DNA of 64,000 nt from Deltaproteobacteria bacterium HGW-Deltaproteobacteria-14 (GTDB lineage Bacteria; Myxococcota_A; UBA9042; PHBI01): the NCBI GenBank assembly GCA_002841945.1, contig PHBI01000001.1:62001-126000 (forward strand). The letters run 5' to 3'. Both the position numbers and the translations under genes were made by a program. This document shows positions 53,363 to 61,118 of this stretch, in pieces. The first letter of the stretch is position 1. Each line of letters starts with the position of its first letter. Under the pieces are notes generated by a model. It made no database searches. It had not been told where the DNA came from and worked only from the letters and a program-made list of their open reading frames with translations.

Positions 53363-54469
53363 TCAGAGCCCGCTCCCCGGCTGCTTTGCCCCGGCGTCGG
53401 CGATCTTGAAGCCGAGGTGCCAGTGGTCGGGCTCCTTGACCACCTGCGCGATGTTCGGCAGCGCCCCGAGCACGGTCGCGTTCAACGCCGGGTCGAGGTT
53501 GATGTCGATGGCGTAGCCGGCCGGGTGCTGCGACAGCTTGCCCAGCTCGGCGTCCGACAGCGCCTCGAAGGTCGCGCGCAGCTTGGTCGAGATCGCCGCG
53601 GCGTCGCCGCTGACCTTGGCCCAGTTCTCGTTCACCCAGCGCTGGACCTCCTGGAGCTCCGCCGATCCTGCGTAGCCGAGGAGCATTTCCTTCATCCAGA
53701 ACTGGTTCTTGGCGATCCAGGGCGCCCAGGCCGCCGCCTCCACCGACCGGGTCCGGCGACCGCTGCAGATCCTCACCGACGGCACCTCCTTGAGCAGCGC
53801 CACCGCACCCTCGAGCGCCTCGGGCGCCAGCTGCCACACCGCCAGCTGCGCTCTCAGCTGCTGCTCTTCGCGCGCCTTGTCCCGCGCGACGCGGTTCTGG
53901 AGGCGCTTCTGCCACGTCGCCATCTCACCCTCGGGCAGCTTGGCGATGAGGCCCTCGCCCTCGGCGACCTGCTCTCTCGTGAGGCTGGGGGCGGGATCGT
54001 AGATGATCATCTCCAGCGCCAGCTCGTCGGCCGTGCGGTCCGCGCTGCGGCCCTGTGGTACGGCGACCTTGACCTCGGCCGCCGGCTGCGGGCCCAGCGT
54101 CGCCCTCTCGGGTACGGGCACGGCGACCTGCTCACCCCTGCGCGCCGCTCGCTCCTCGCGACGGTGGGCCTTGCGCTCGGTCCGCTTCGACATGGGGGGC
54201 AGCCCCCCGCCGAGCTGGCCGCTCGTCACCAAGGCGGCCACGCCCGCCATCGTACCGCCGTCGCCGTCCCCGCGCGTGGCCGCGCCCCCGGCCCCCGCGA
54301 CCTCGCCGCCGCCCGGCCCGCCGTCACCGACGGCGAGCAGCTGCACCTGCTCGCCGTAGCTCAAGCCCCGCAGCGCACCGCGGACCCCGGCGGGCGAGCC
54401 GCCTGGCTGGGGTGTCGCGCTCGGCTGTCCGTCGGTGGTCTTCGCGTCGGCCCGGTCGTAGGTCGCCAT
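53363..54469 (-). CDS. M15-family peptidase with injection-system-cargo-like N-terminus, 368 aa
   Basis: No signal peptide is seen; the start is MATYDRADAKTTDG. A short LRGLSYGEQVQLL lies near residues 30-43; from memory, similar segments occur in proteins encoded with extracellular contractile injection systems. A Gly-rich linker and a basic helical region (KRTERKAHRREERAARRG) follow. The C-terminal domain has HPAGYAID (zinc His and Asp, about 315 and 322) and EPDHWH (catalytic Glu, zinc His, about 346-351), the M15 (VanY/DdpX-like) signature for peptidoglycan peptide cleavage. The lack of a signal peptide supports delivery by another route or an intracellular role. Confidence 0.78.
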   Translation of the reverse strand: MATYDRADAKTTDGQPSATPQPGGSPAGVRGALRGLSYGEQVQLLAVGDGGPGGGEVAGAGGAATRGDGDGGTMAGVAALVTSGQLGGGLPPMSKRTERKAHRREERAARRGEQVAVPVPERATLGPQPAAEVKVAVPQGRSADRTADELALEMIIYDPAPSLTREQVAEGEGLIAKLPEGEMATWQKRLQNRVARDKAREEQQLRAQLAVWQLAPEALEGAVALLKEVPSVRICSGRRTRSVEAAAWAPWIAKNQFWMKEMLLGYAGSAELQEVQRWVNENWAKVSGDAAAISTKLRATFEALSDAELGKLSQHPAGYAIDINLDPALNATVLGALPNIAQVVKEPDHWHLGFKIADAGAKQPGSGL

Positions 54470-54796
54470 GCTGGGTCTCCTGACGAGACCGACCCCGTGA
54501 ATCATGTTCACGTATGGCCCAGGTGGCCGCAAGCCTCCCCCACCGATTCCCAAGAGGCCCCAAGACGAGGCCCACAGGCTGCAGACACGCTCACGCGCGC
54601 GGGGCCGCGACGACGCTGCGTCAATACGCCGCAGGCCCCTCGGCGCGCGTCGGCGGGTGATTTTCGTGTTGGCGCTCGGCGAATTTTCCGTTCATATCCG
54701 CGCCCCAGCCGGCCCCGGGACTCCCTGGCACGCGCGGGCGTGCACCTCCAGGCCGCTGTACATGGCAAGGCCCCGCACACGCGGGGACGTGAACAG
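54470..54796. promoter_or_regulatory. Divergent intergenic region (327 bp)
   Basis: Between the M15 gene and a rightward membrane protein. A palindrome GTGAA-TCATG-TTCAC (54497-54511) lies 28-42 bp upstream of the M15 start, and an A+T-richer run (GGCGAATTTTCCGTTCATAT) is at about 54677-54700. Promoters are expected on both sides; neither is certain. Confidence 0.4.
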
Positions 54797-55447
54797 ATGG
54801 ACAGCATCGAGATATTGGGCTTCGTCGCCTCGGCGATCGTCGCCGTCTCCCTCACCATGAGCTCGCTCGCGCGCCTGCGCGCGCTCAACCTCCTCGGCTC
54901 CACCCTCTTCGCCGCGTACGGCTGGCTCGTCAGCGCCTACCCCGTGCTCGCCGTCAACAGCTTCATCGCCGTCGTCAACGTCGTCTATCTCGTCAAGATG
55001 AAGCCCGGGCGCAGCCAAGCCTTCGAGCTCCTCGCCATCCACCGGCCCGACAACCGCTACCTGCGCCGCTTCCTCGACTTCCACGCCGCCGACATCGCGC
55101 GCTTCATCCCGGGCTTCTCGCTCGACTCCGTCGCCCACCCCCACCTCGTCTTCATCCTCCGTGACATGCTCCCCGTCGGGCTCGTCGTCGCCGAGCCGGG
55201 CGCTGGCGGCGACCTCGACATCCACCTCGACTACGTCATCCCCGCCTACCGCGACTTCCGCTGCGCTCAGTACTTCTACAACGCCTGGTCCACGGTCATC
55301 CCGGGCGCCCACCCGCGGCGCTTCGTCACCCGCGGCAGCACCCCGGCCCACCGCGGCTACCTCATCAAGGTCGGCTTCACCCCCGCACCGGACGAAGGTG
55401 ACGACGTCTTCACCCGCCCGGCGACCGCGCCCGCCCCGACCCCCTGA
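54797..55447 (+). CDS. Small membrane protein (YgjV-like N-terminus), 216 aa
   Basis: Three hydrophobic segments at the start (ILGFVASAIVAVSLTMS, LLGSTLFAAYGWLVSAYP, VLAVNSFIAVVNVVYLVKM) resemble YgjV-like membrane proteins, followed by a soluble domain of about 140 residues (HRPDNRYLRRFLDFHAADIA ... GAHPRRFVTRGS). The soluble part is not one I recognise. Start ATG 54797. Confidence 0.8.
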   Translation: MDSIEILGFVASAIVAVSLTMSSLARLRALNLLGSTLFAAYGWLVSAYPVLAVNSFIAVVNVVYLVKMKPGRSQAFELLAIHRPDNRYLRRFLDFHAADIARFIPGFSLDSVAHPHLVFILRDMLPVGLVVAEPGAGGDLDIHLDYVIPAYRDFRCAQYFYNAWSTVIPGAHPRRFVTRGSTPAHRGYLIKVGFTPAPDEGDDVFTRPATAPAPTP

Positions 55448-55567
55448 ACCACCGCGCCCGCCTCGACGCCGCGCCGGCGCGGTCGCTTGACGCTCCGCGC
55501 CGTGCGGCCTCAGCATGGGCCGAGCGGCGGCGCGCGGGCCGGGCCCGCGTGCCGGGGAGGGCGGCCG

Positions 55568-56728
55568 ATGGCGGACGGGGAGGCGATCGAGGCGAGTGAC
55601 CCAGGCGTCGGCGTGGTCGAGACGCGCTCCGTCACGCTGTTCACCGCCGCCGACCCGCTCCAGCTCGACTCCGGCGCCACCCTCGGCCCGGTGACCCTGG
55701 CCTACGAGACCTACGGGACGCTCTCGCCCGAGCGGGACAACGCCGTCCTCATCTGCCACGCCCTGACCGGCGACGCCCACGTCGCCGGGGTCCACGCCGG
55801 CAAGGACGACCCCGGCTGGTGGGACGACTTCGTCGGCCCGGGGCGCGTCTTCGACACCGACCGCCACTTCGTCATCTGCTCGAACCTCATCGCCGGCTGC
55901 AGCGGCTCCACCGGCCCCGGCTCGCTCAACCCGGCCACCGGACGCGCCTACGGCCTCGACTTCCCGATGGTCACCACCGCCGACATGGTGCGCGCCCAAC
56001 GAGCGCTGGTCCGCCACCTCGGCGTCACGCGCCTGCGCGCGGTCGTCGGCGGCTCGGTCGGCGGGATGCAGGCGCTGCAGTGGGCCCTCGACTATCCCGA
56101 CGCCGTCGCCAGCTGCGTCATCATCGCCTCGACCACCCGGCTCTCGGCCCAGAACATCGCCTTCAACGCGGTCAGCCGCCAGGCGATCATGACCGACCCC
56201 GACTTCCACGACGGCCGCTACGCCGAGCACGGCGTCATCCCGCACCGCGGCCTCGCGACCGCGCGCATGATGGCCCACATCACCTACCTCTCCGAGGAGG
56301 GGCTGCAGGTGAAGTTCGGCCGCAGCCTGCAGGACCGCGACCGCGTGTCCTACGGCTTCGACCGCGACTTCGCCGTCGAGAGCTACCTCCACCACCAGGG
56401 CACGAAGTTCGTGCGGCGCTTCGACGCCAACACCTACCTCTACCTGACCAAGGCGATGGACTACTTCGACCCGTTCCCGGACGCGGCGGCGGCGGCGCGC
56501 GCCCTCGAGCCGGTCGGCTGCAACTTCCTGGTGTGCTCGTTCTCGAGCGACTGGCGCTTCGACACCTCGCGCTCGCTGGAGCTCGTGCAGACCCTGCTGC
56601 GCCACGACAAGCACGTCGCCTTTCAGGAGTTCCGGACGGCGCTGGGCCACGACGCGTTCTTGCTCGACGTCCCGGCCTACAAGGCCACCCTCAAGGCGTT
56701 CCTCGACCGTCACGGGAGGGCCCGATGA
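55568..56728 (+). CDS. metX: Homoserine O-acyltransferase (MetX), 386 aa
   Basis: An alpha/beta-hydrolase-fold enzyme: VLICHALTGDAHVAG, the oxyanion and region AGCSGSTGPGS, and the nucleophile Ser in VVGGSVGGMQALQW. Asp and His (WRFDTSRSLEL; GHDAFLLDV) complete the triad. It activates homoserine with an acetyl or succinyl group for methionine synthesis; the acyl donor cannot be told from this reading. It overlaps metW by 4 bp, giving a tight metXWZ operon. Start ATG 55568 after GGGGAGGGCGG. Confidence 0.95.
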   Translation: MADGEAIEASDPGVGVVETRSVTLFTAADPLQLDSGATLGPVTLAYETYGTLSPERDNAVLICHALTGDAHVAGVHAGKDDPGWWDDFVGPGRVFDTDRHFVICSNLIAGCSGSTGPGSLNPATGRAYGLDFPMVTTADMVRAQRALVRHLGVTRLRAVVGGSVGGMQALQWALDYPDAVASCVIIASTTRLSAQNIAFNAVSRQAIMTDPDFHDGRYAEHGVIPHRGLATARMMAHITYLSEEGLQVKFGRSLQDRDRVSYGFDRDFAVESYLHHQGTKFVRRFDANTYLYLTKAMDYFDPFPDAAAAARALEPVGCNFLVCSFSSDWRFDTSRSLELVQTLLRHDKHVAFQEFRTALGHDAFLLDVPAYKATLKAFLDRHGRAR

Positions 56729-57339
56729 TCCCCGACGCCGCCGCCCCCGAGCTGCGAAAAGACCAGCGGCACGTCTTCGCGCTGGTGCCGCGCGGCGCGC
56801 GCGTCCTCGATCTCGGCTGCGGCGACGGCGCGCTGCTGGCGGCGCTGGTCGAGCACCGCGGCGTCCGCGGCCACGGCGTCGAGATCGACGACGACCGCAT
56901 CCTCGACTGCGTGCGGCGCGGCCTCTCCGTCGTCCACGAGGACCTCGACGAGGGGCTCGCCGTCCACGCCGACAAGAGCAGCGACTACGTCATCCTGTCG
57001 CAGACGCTGCAGGCGACCCGCGACCCGCGGCGCCTCCTGCACAAGATGGCGCGGGTCGGCCACGCCTCGGTGGTGAGCTTCCCCAACTTCGGCTACTGGC
57101 GCGTGCGCCTGTCGCTGCTCTTTCGCGGGCGCATGCCCAAGAGCCCGCAGCTCCCCTACGCGTGGTACGACACGCCGAACATCCACCTCTGCACCATCGC
57201 CGACTTCGACGACCTGGTGCGCGCCGAGGGGTTCGTGGTGCAGCGCAGGATCCTGCTCAACGGCCGCGGAAACCCGATGCGAACGTCATTCATGGCGGGG
57301 TGGCGGGCGTCGTCGGCGATCTACCTGCTGCGACATTGA
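56725..57339 (+). CDS. metW: Methionine biosynthesis protein MetW, 204 aa
   Basis: A methyltransferase-fold protein with the glycine motif VLDLGCGDGALLAALV and the MetW-typical SQTLQATRDP and VVSFPNFGYWRVRLSLLFRG stretches. MetW is known to stimulate the MetX reaction in the metXW arrangement. It overlaps metX (ATGA) and is followed 22 bp later by metZ. Confidence 0.94.
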   Translation: MIPDAAAPELRKDQRHVFALVPRGARVLDLGCGDGALLAALVEHRGVRGHGVEIDDDRILDCVRRGLSVVHEDLDEGLAVHADKSSDYVILSQTLQATRDPRRLLHKMARVGHASVVSFPNFGYWRVRLSLLFRGRMPKSPQLPYAWYDTPNIHLCTIADFDDLVRAEGFVVQRRILLNGRGNPMRTSFMAGWRASSAIYLLRH

Positions 57340-57361
57340 TGCACTGCAAGATGAGGCAACC

Positions 57362-58540
57362 ATGAGCGACGAGCGGCGCTATCACCCGAAGACGTTGGCG
57401 GTGCGGGCGGGGAGCGAGGCGACGGGCTATCGCGAGCACAGCGAGGCGCTGTTTCTGACCTCGAGCTTCACCTTCGACACGGCGGCGCAGGGGGCGCGGA
57501 TCTTCGCCAAGGAGGAGGCGGGCTACCTCTACGCGCGCTTCACGAACCCGACGGTGACGATGTTCGAGGACCGCTACGCGGCGCTCGAGGGGGCCGAGGC
57601 GGCGATGGGGGTGGCGAGCGGGATGAGCGCCATCTTCACGACGCTGCTGGCGCTGTTGGACCAGGGCGACCGCGTCGTGTGTGCGCGTGAGGTGTTCGGG
57701 AGCACGTACCTGCTGGTCGAGCAGATCCTGCCGCGCTGGGGCATCCGGCCGACCTTCGTGCCGCTCGGGGACCTCGACGCGTGGCGCGACGCGCTGAAGA
57801 CGCCGACCAAGCTGGTGCTCGTCGAGACGCCGTCGAACCCGACCCTCGAGGTGGTGGATCTCTCGGCGCTGGCCGAGATCGTCCACGCCGCGGGGGCGCT
57901 GATGGTGGTCGACAACGCCTTCTGCACGCCGGCCTTGCAGCGGCCGCTGGCGCACGGGGCGGACCTGACGGTGACGAGCGCGACCAAGTTCATCGACGGG
58001 CAGGGGCGCGTCCTGGGCGGGGTCATCGCGGGGAGCGAGGCCCTCGTGCGCGGGCCGATCCTGTCGCTGTGCCGGACGACCGGGCCGACGCTGTCGGCCT
58101 TCAACGCGTGGGTGCTGCTGAAGTCCCTCGAGACGCTGCCGGTGCGGATGGCGGCGCACTGCGATCACGCCGAGGCCGTCGCAGCCGCGCTGGCGCTGCG
58201 CGGGGACCTCGAGGCCGTGACCTATCCAGGGCTCCCGAGCTATCGGCACCGGGACATCGTGCAGAAGCAGATGTCGCGGGCGGGGGCGCTGGTGACGATG
58301 GACGTGGGCTCGCGCGCGCGGGCGATGGCCGTGCTCGACCGCCTGGCGCTCTTCTCGCGCACGGCGAACCTCGGGGACACGCGCTCGATTGTGACGCACC
58401 CGGCGTCGACGACCCACTCGCGCATGACCCCCGAGGCGCGGCTCGCGGCGGGGGTCAGCGAGGGGCTGGTGCGCCTGGCGATCGGCCTCGAGGACCCGCG
58501 CGACCTCGTGGCCGACCTCGCCCAGGCGCTGGACGGCTGA
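57362..58540 (+). CDS. metZ: O-succinyl/acetylhomoserine sulfhydrylase (MetZ-like), 392 aa
   Basis: A Cys/Met-metabolism PLP enzyme: the PLP Lys lies in TSATKFIDGQGRVLGG, with YARFTNPTVTMFEDRYAALE, ASGMSAIFTTLL and NPTLEVVDL typical of the family. It makes homocysteine directly from the acylated homoserine and sulfide. The position after metXW supports the sulfhydrylase role. The ATG at 57362 follows the small TGCACTGCA palindrome (57340-57348). Confidence 0.93.
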   Translation: MSDERRYHPKTLAVRAGSEATGYREHSEALFLTSSFTFDTAAQGARIFAKEEAGYLYARFTNPTVTMFEDRYAALEGAEAAMGVASGMSAIFTTLLALLDQGDRVVCAREVFGSTYLLVEQILPRWGIRPTFVPLGDLDAWRDALKTPTKLVLVETPSNPTLEVVDLSALAEIVHAAGALMVVDNAFCTPALQRPLAHGADLTVTSATKFIDGQGRVLGGVIAGSEALVRGPILSLCRTTGPTLSAFNAWVLLKSLETLPVRMAAHCDHAEAVAAALALRGDLEAVTYPGLPSYRHRDIVQKQMSRAGALVTMDVGSRARAMAVLDRLALFSRTANLGDTRSIVTHPASTTHSRMTPEARLAAGVSEGLVRLAIGLEDPRDLVADLAQALDG

Positions 58541-58892
58541 CCTGCCCGGCCCGCGCGCGGCGGGCCGCCGGCGATACGCCATCGGACGACCGATCTGACA
58601 GTATCCGTCCTTCGCGCAAGGATGGAATCTGATGAATCGGTCCTGGTGTGCGATGCGGATGGGATGAACTCGCAGCTCGCCGACCGCATCATCGCTGGCG
58701 CGCTGGCACGCGCGGTGCCGAGCCCGACGCCACGGGAGGTCGCTCTCCCGTCCCTCCCGGGTCAGGCGGACGCGGTCGTGGGGATGCGCCGCCGGCGTGT
58801 GCGCGGAGTCGCCCGCCGCTCGGTCGATCACCGCCGCGTGGACCGTGTGGCAGCGCTCGAGCAGGGGCTTCACGAGCCGACTCGAGGGGCCC
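58541..58892. other. 352-bp intergenic region
   Basis: Between metZ and the porin-like gene, which are convergent. It has an A+T-richer stretch (CGATCTGACAGTATCCGTCC, near 58590) and no supported gene; short open frames in it look random. A terminator is not obvious. Confidence 0.4.
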
Positions 58893-59846
58893 CTACTCGA
58901 AGTGGCCGGTGAGCTCGAAGACGGCGGTCAGGCGCGTGTCGCCGACGTCGGGGAGGTCGGCGCGGAGCTCGCAGACGCCGCCCACGCCGGCGGCGATGGG
59001 GAAGTTCCAGGCGCCGGTGAGCTCGAGGTCCGACGCGCCGAAGTCACCGACCGCGTCGTCGGACTTCAGGTAGCTCATCCGCAGCGTCGCGCTGTGGTCG
59101 CCGAAGGCGTAGTTGGCCTTGGCCATGAAGCCGACGGCCTGGGTGCTGCCGACGCGGTTGAGGTTGCCCTCGGCCCACAGCGTCAGGTCGCCGAGCGCCA
59201 GGGTCAGGTCGACATCGATCACGAAGCGCGCGTCGTCGGCGTTGAACGGGCCGTAGATGGCCGACAGGCCGACCCCGGAGCCGGCGCCGAAGAGGTAGGC
59301 GAAGCGGGCGCCGCCGGTCGCGTCGCCGGGCGTCGAGGGGGTGTCCCAGTCGTTGGTGACGAAGAGCTGCGCCTGCACCGACTCGGAGTCGTAGCCGGCG
59401 AAGAAGCCCGTGAGGTGGGTCGGGGTGGCGTAGCTGAAGAGGAGGCCGTTGCTGAACTGGTACATGTCGACGGGGTCGGGGAGCTCGACCCCGATGGGGG
59501 CGTTGACCTTGCCCGCCTGGAGGAAGAGGCCGCCCGCGAAGGCGACCTTCACGAAGCCCTGCTCGACGATGTCGTCGAAGCCGTCGACCGCGGCCGCCGG
59601 GAACCAGTTGAGGTCGGCGCGCACCGTGACCCCCTCGAGGGGCTTGGCGATCACGTCGAGCTCGACCTGATCGAGCCCGAGGGTCACGCCCTTCTGGCCG
59701 TCGGGGTAGCCCGCCGCAGGGATGAGGAGCGAGGTGTCGACGAAGCCGGACAACGAGACGGGCGCGGGCTCCTCGGCCGCCGCGAGCCCGGGCGCTGCGA
59801 GGGCGCACAGGGGCACGAGGACGGTCGTCATGAGTCGGTGGGACAT
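58893..59846 (-). CDS. Outer-membrane beta-barrel (porin-like) protein, 317 aa
   Basis: A signal peptide (ALAAPGLAAAEEP) precedes alternating hydrophobic/polar beta strands (e.g. LSGFVDTSLLIPAAG, VTLGLDQVELDVIAKPL, LFLQAGKVNAPIGVELPDPV). The GKV-x-x-PIG motif after an 'LQAG' strand is typical of BBP2-like outer-membrane barrels. No specific substrate is evident. The last residues (FELTGHFE) form the terminal strand. A general pore or uptake role is inferred. Confidence 0.78.
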   Translation of the reverse strand: MSHRLMTTVLVPLCALAAPGLAAAEEPAPVSLSGFVDTSLLIPAAGYPDGQKGVTLGLDQVELDVIAKPLEGVTVRADLNWFPAAAVDGFDDIVEQGFVKVAFAGGLFLQAGKVNAPIGVELPDPVDMYQFSNGLLFSYATPTHLTGFFAGYDSESVQAQLFVTNDWDTPSTPGDATGGARFAYLFGAGSGVGLSAIYGPFNADDARFVIDVDLTLALGDLTLWAEGNLNRVGSTQAVGFMAKANYAFGDHSATLRMSYLKSDDAVGDFGASDLELTGAWNFPIAAGVGGVCELRADLPDVGDTRLTAVFELTGHFE

Positions 59847-60008
59847 GGGCGCGGCTCCTCGGGGACAGGCGTCGACCTACGACGCGATGCGCCACGAGTC
59901 TCGCGCACACGTGTTTCCCGCCGGTTTCGTCGCCGCCGTCCGGCGTTGGACGCGGCCTCGGCGCGCCGCTACCTTGGTCTCCACGCCGACAAGCCCCGGA
60001 GACCCGAT
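59847..60008. promoter_or_regulatory. Divergent intergenic region
   Basis: 162 bp between the porin-like and MBL-fold genes; both promoters are expected. I see no specific element. Confidence 0.35.
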
Positions 60009-60917
60009 ATGCGCCCGCGCCCCATCATCTCCTTGGCCCTCGGGTTGCTCCTGCCGCTCGCGCTCGTCGGCTGCGGCTCCGCCTCGAGCCGCGACACCCC
60101 GGCGGCTCACACCCGCCTCAGCGCACCGCTCCAACACATCGTCAAGACGATCGGCGACGTCCGGCTCCACACCTTCGTGGCCCCGCCCGAGGTCTTTGGC
60201 GTTACCGCTCACATCATCGAGACCAGCGAGAGCCTCGTGGTCATCGACACGCAGCTCCTCGAGCACCACGCGAAGCAGCTGCGCGCGTACGCCGATGGTC
60301 TCCACAAGCCAATCGTGCGGGTCATCGTGAGCCACGGCCACCCGGACCACTACTTCGGTGTGGCGCAGTTCGCCGACCTGCCGACGTTTGCGCTGCCGAA
60401 GTCCCTGCACGACATGGGCTGGCGCCACAAGGGGCACTGGAGAAACCATCGGCGCATGGAAGGCGACCAGATCGCCGAACGCATCGTCCTGCCGCGCTCC
60501 GAGCTGGTCGAGCCCGAGCTGGAGGTGGACGGTGTGGTGCTGCGGTTCGACGCGGTGGAGGCCTGCGAGGACAACATGCAGCTCGTCGTGCGGTTGCCAG
60601 CCCAGCGCGCCATCATCGTGCAGGACATCGTCTACACCGGATACCACCCGTTCTTCTTGACGGCGGACTTCGCGCACTGGCGCGAGGTGCTCGAGGCGCT
60701 CGCCGCGGACCCTGGCTACGACTACGTCATGGGAGGCCACGGCGCCCCGGGCGGGGTCGAGACCTTCGCGTGGATGCGCGCCTATCTCGACCGAGCCGAG
60801 ACCGTCCTCGGGTCATCCAAGTCGCCCTCCGACGCCGTGCGGGGGATGATGGCCGCGTACCCCGACCTCAGCGGTGGCGACGTGATGCTGTCCATCCTGG
60901 AGGGCTTCAGCCCCTGA
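60009..60917 (+). CDS. Metallo-beta-lactamase-fold lipoprotein, 302 aa
   Basis: Lipoprotein signal (LLLPLALVGCGSASS). The MBL-fold motif VIVSHGHPDHYFGV holds the H-x-H-x-D-H metal ligands, with the downstream GGHGAPG (second-site His) and IVQDIVYTGY. Members of the superfamily hydrolyse esters, lactams or thioesters; the substrate is unknown. ATG 60009. Confidence 0.87.
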   Translation: MRPRPIISLALGLLLPLALVGCGSASSRDTPAAHTRLSAPLQHIVKTIGDVRLHTFVAPPEVFGVTAHIIETSESLVVIDTQLLEHHAKQLRAYADGLHKPIVRVIVSHGHPDHYFGVAQFADLPTFALPKSLHDMGWRHKGHWRNHRRMEGDQIAERIVLPRSELVEPELEVDGVVLRFDAVEACEDNMQLVVRLPAQRAIIVQDIVYTGYHPFFLTADFAHWREVLEALAADPGYDYVMGGHGAPGGVETFAWMRAYLDRAETVLGSSKSPSDAVRGMMAAYPDLSGGDVMLSILEGFSP

Positions 60918-61118
60918 GCCCGCGGGCCGGAAGGGCGCGGCGGCGTACGTGACCCCGGGGCGGTTTCATCCGGCGGCCGCCGGCGCGGCGGACTTGAGAT
61001 GCGTCATTTCGCCTTGCAATGCACAATGGTATGCTCGGGTTCGCTGCAGCGTTCGTGCGGGCTGCGGCGCCCCCCTCCATTTTGCTGTTGCACGCATTGA
61101 CAGCAGGTCGAAGTCGCC
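60918..61118. other. Intergenic gap with A+T-richer patches
   Basis: 201 bp holding TTGCAATGCACAATG (61014-61028), part of the recurrent motif, and a T-rich patch (CCATTTTGCTGTTGCACGCA). The promoter of the downstream gene is probably here. Confidence 0.4.

Noticed and set aside
58622..58912. A 96-residue rightward open frame upstream of the porin-like gene
   Set aside because: No motif, weak codon bias, and it runs into the 3' end of the converging porin-like gene.
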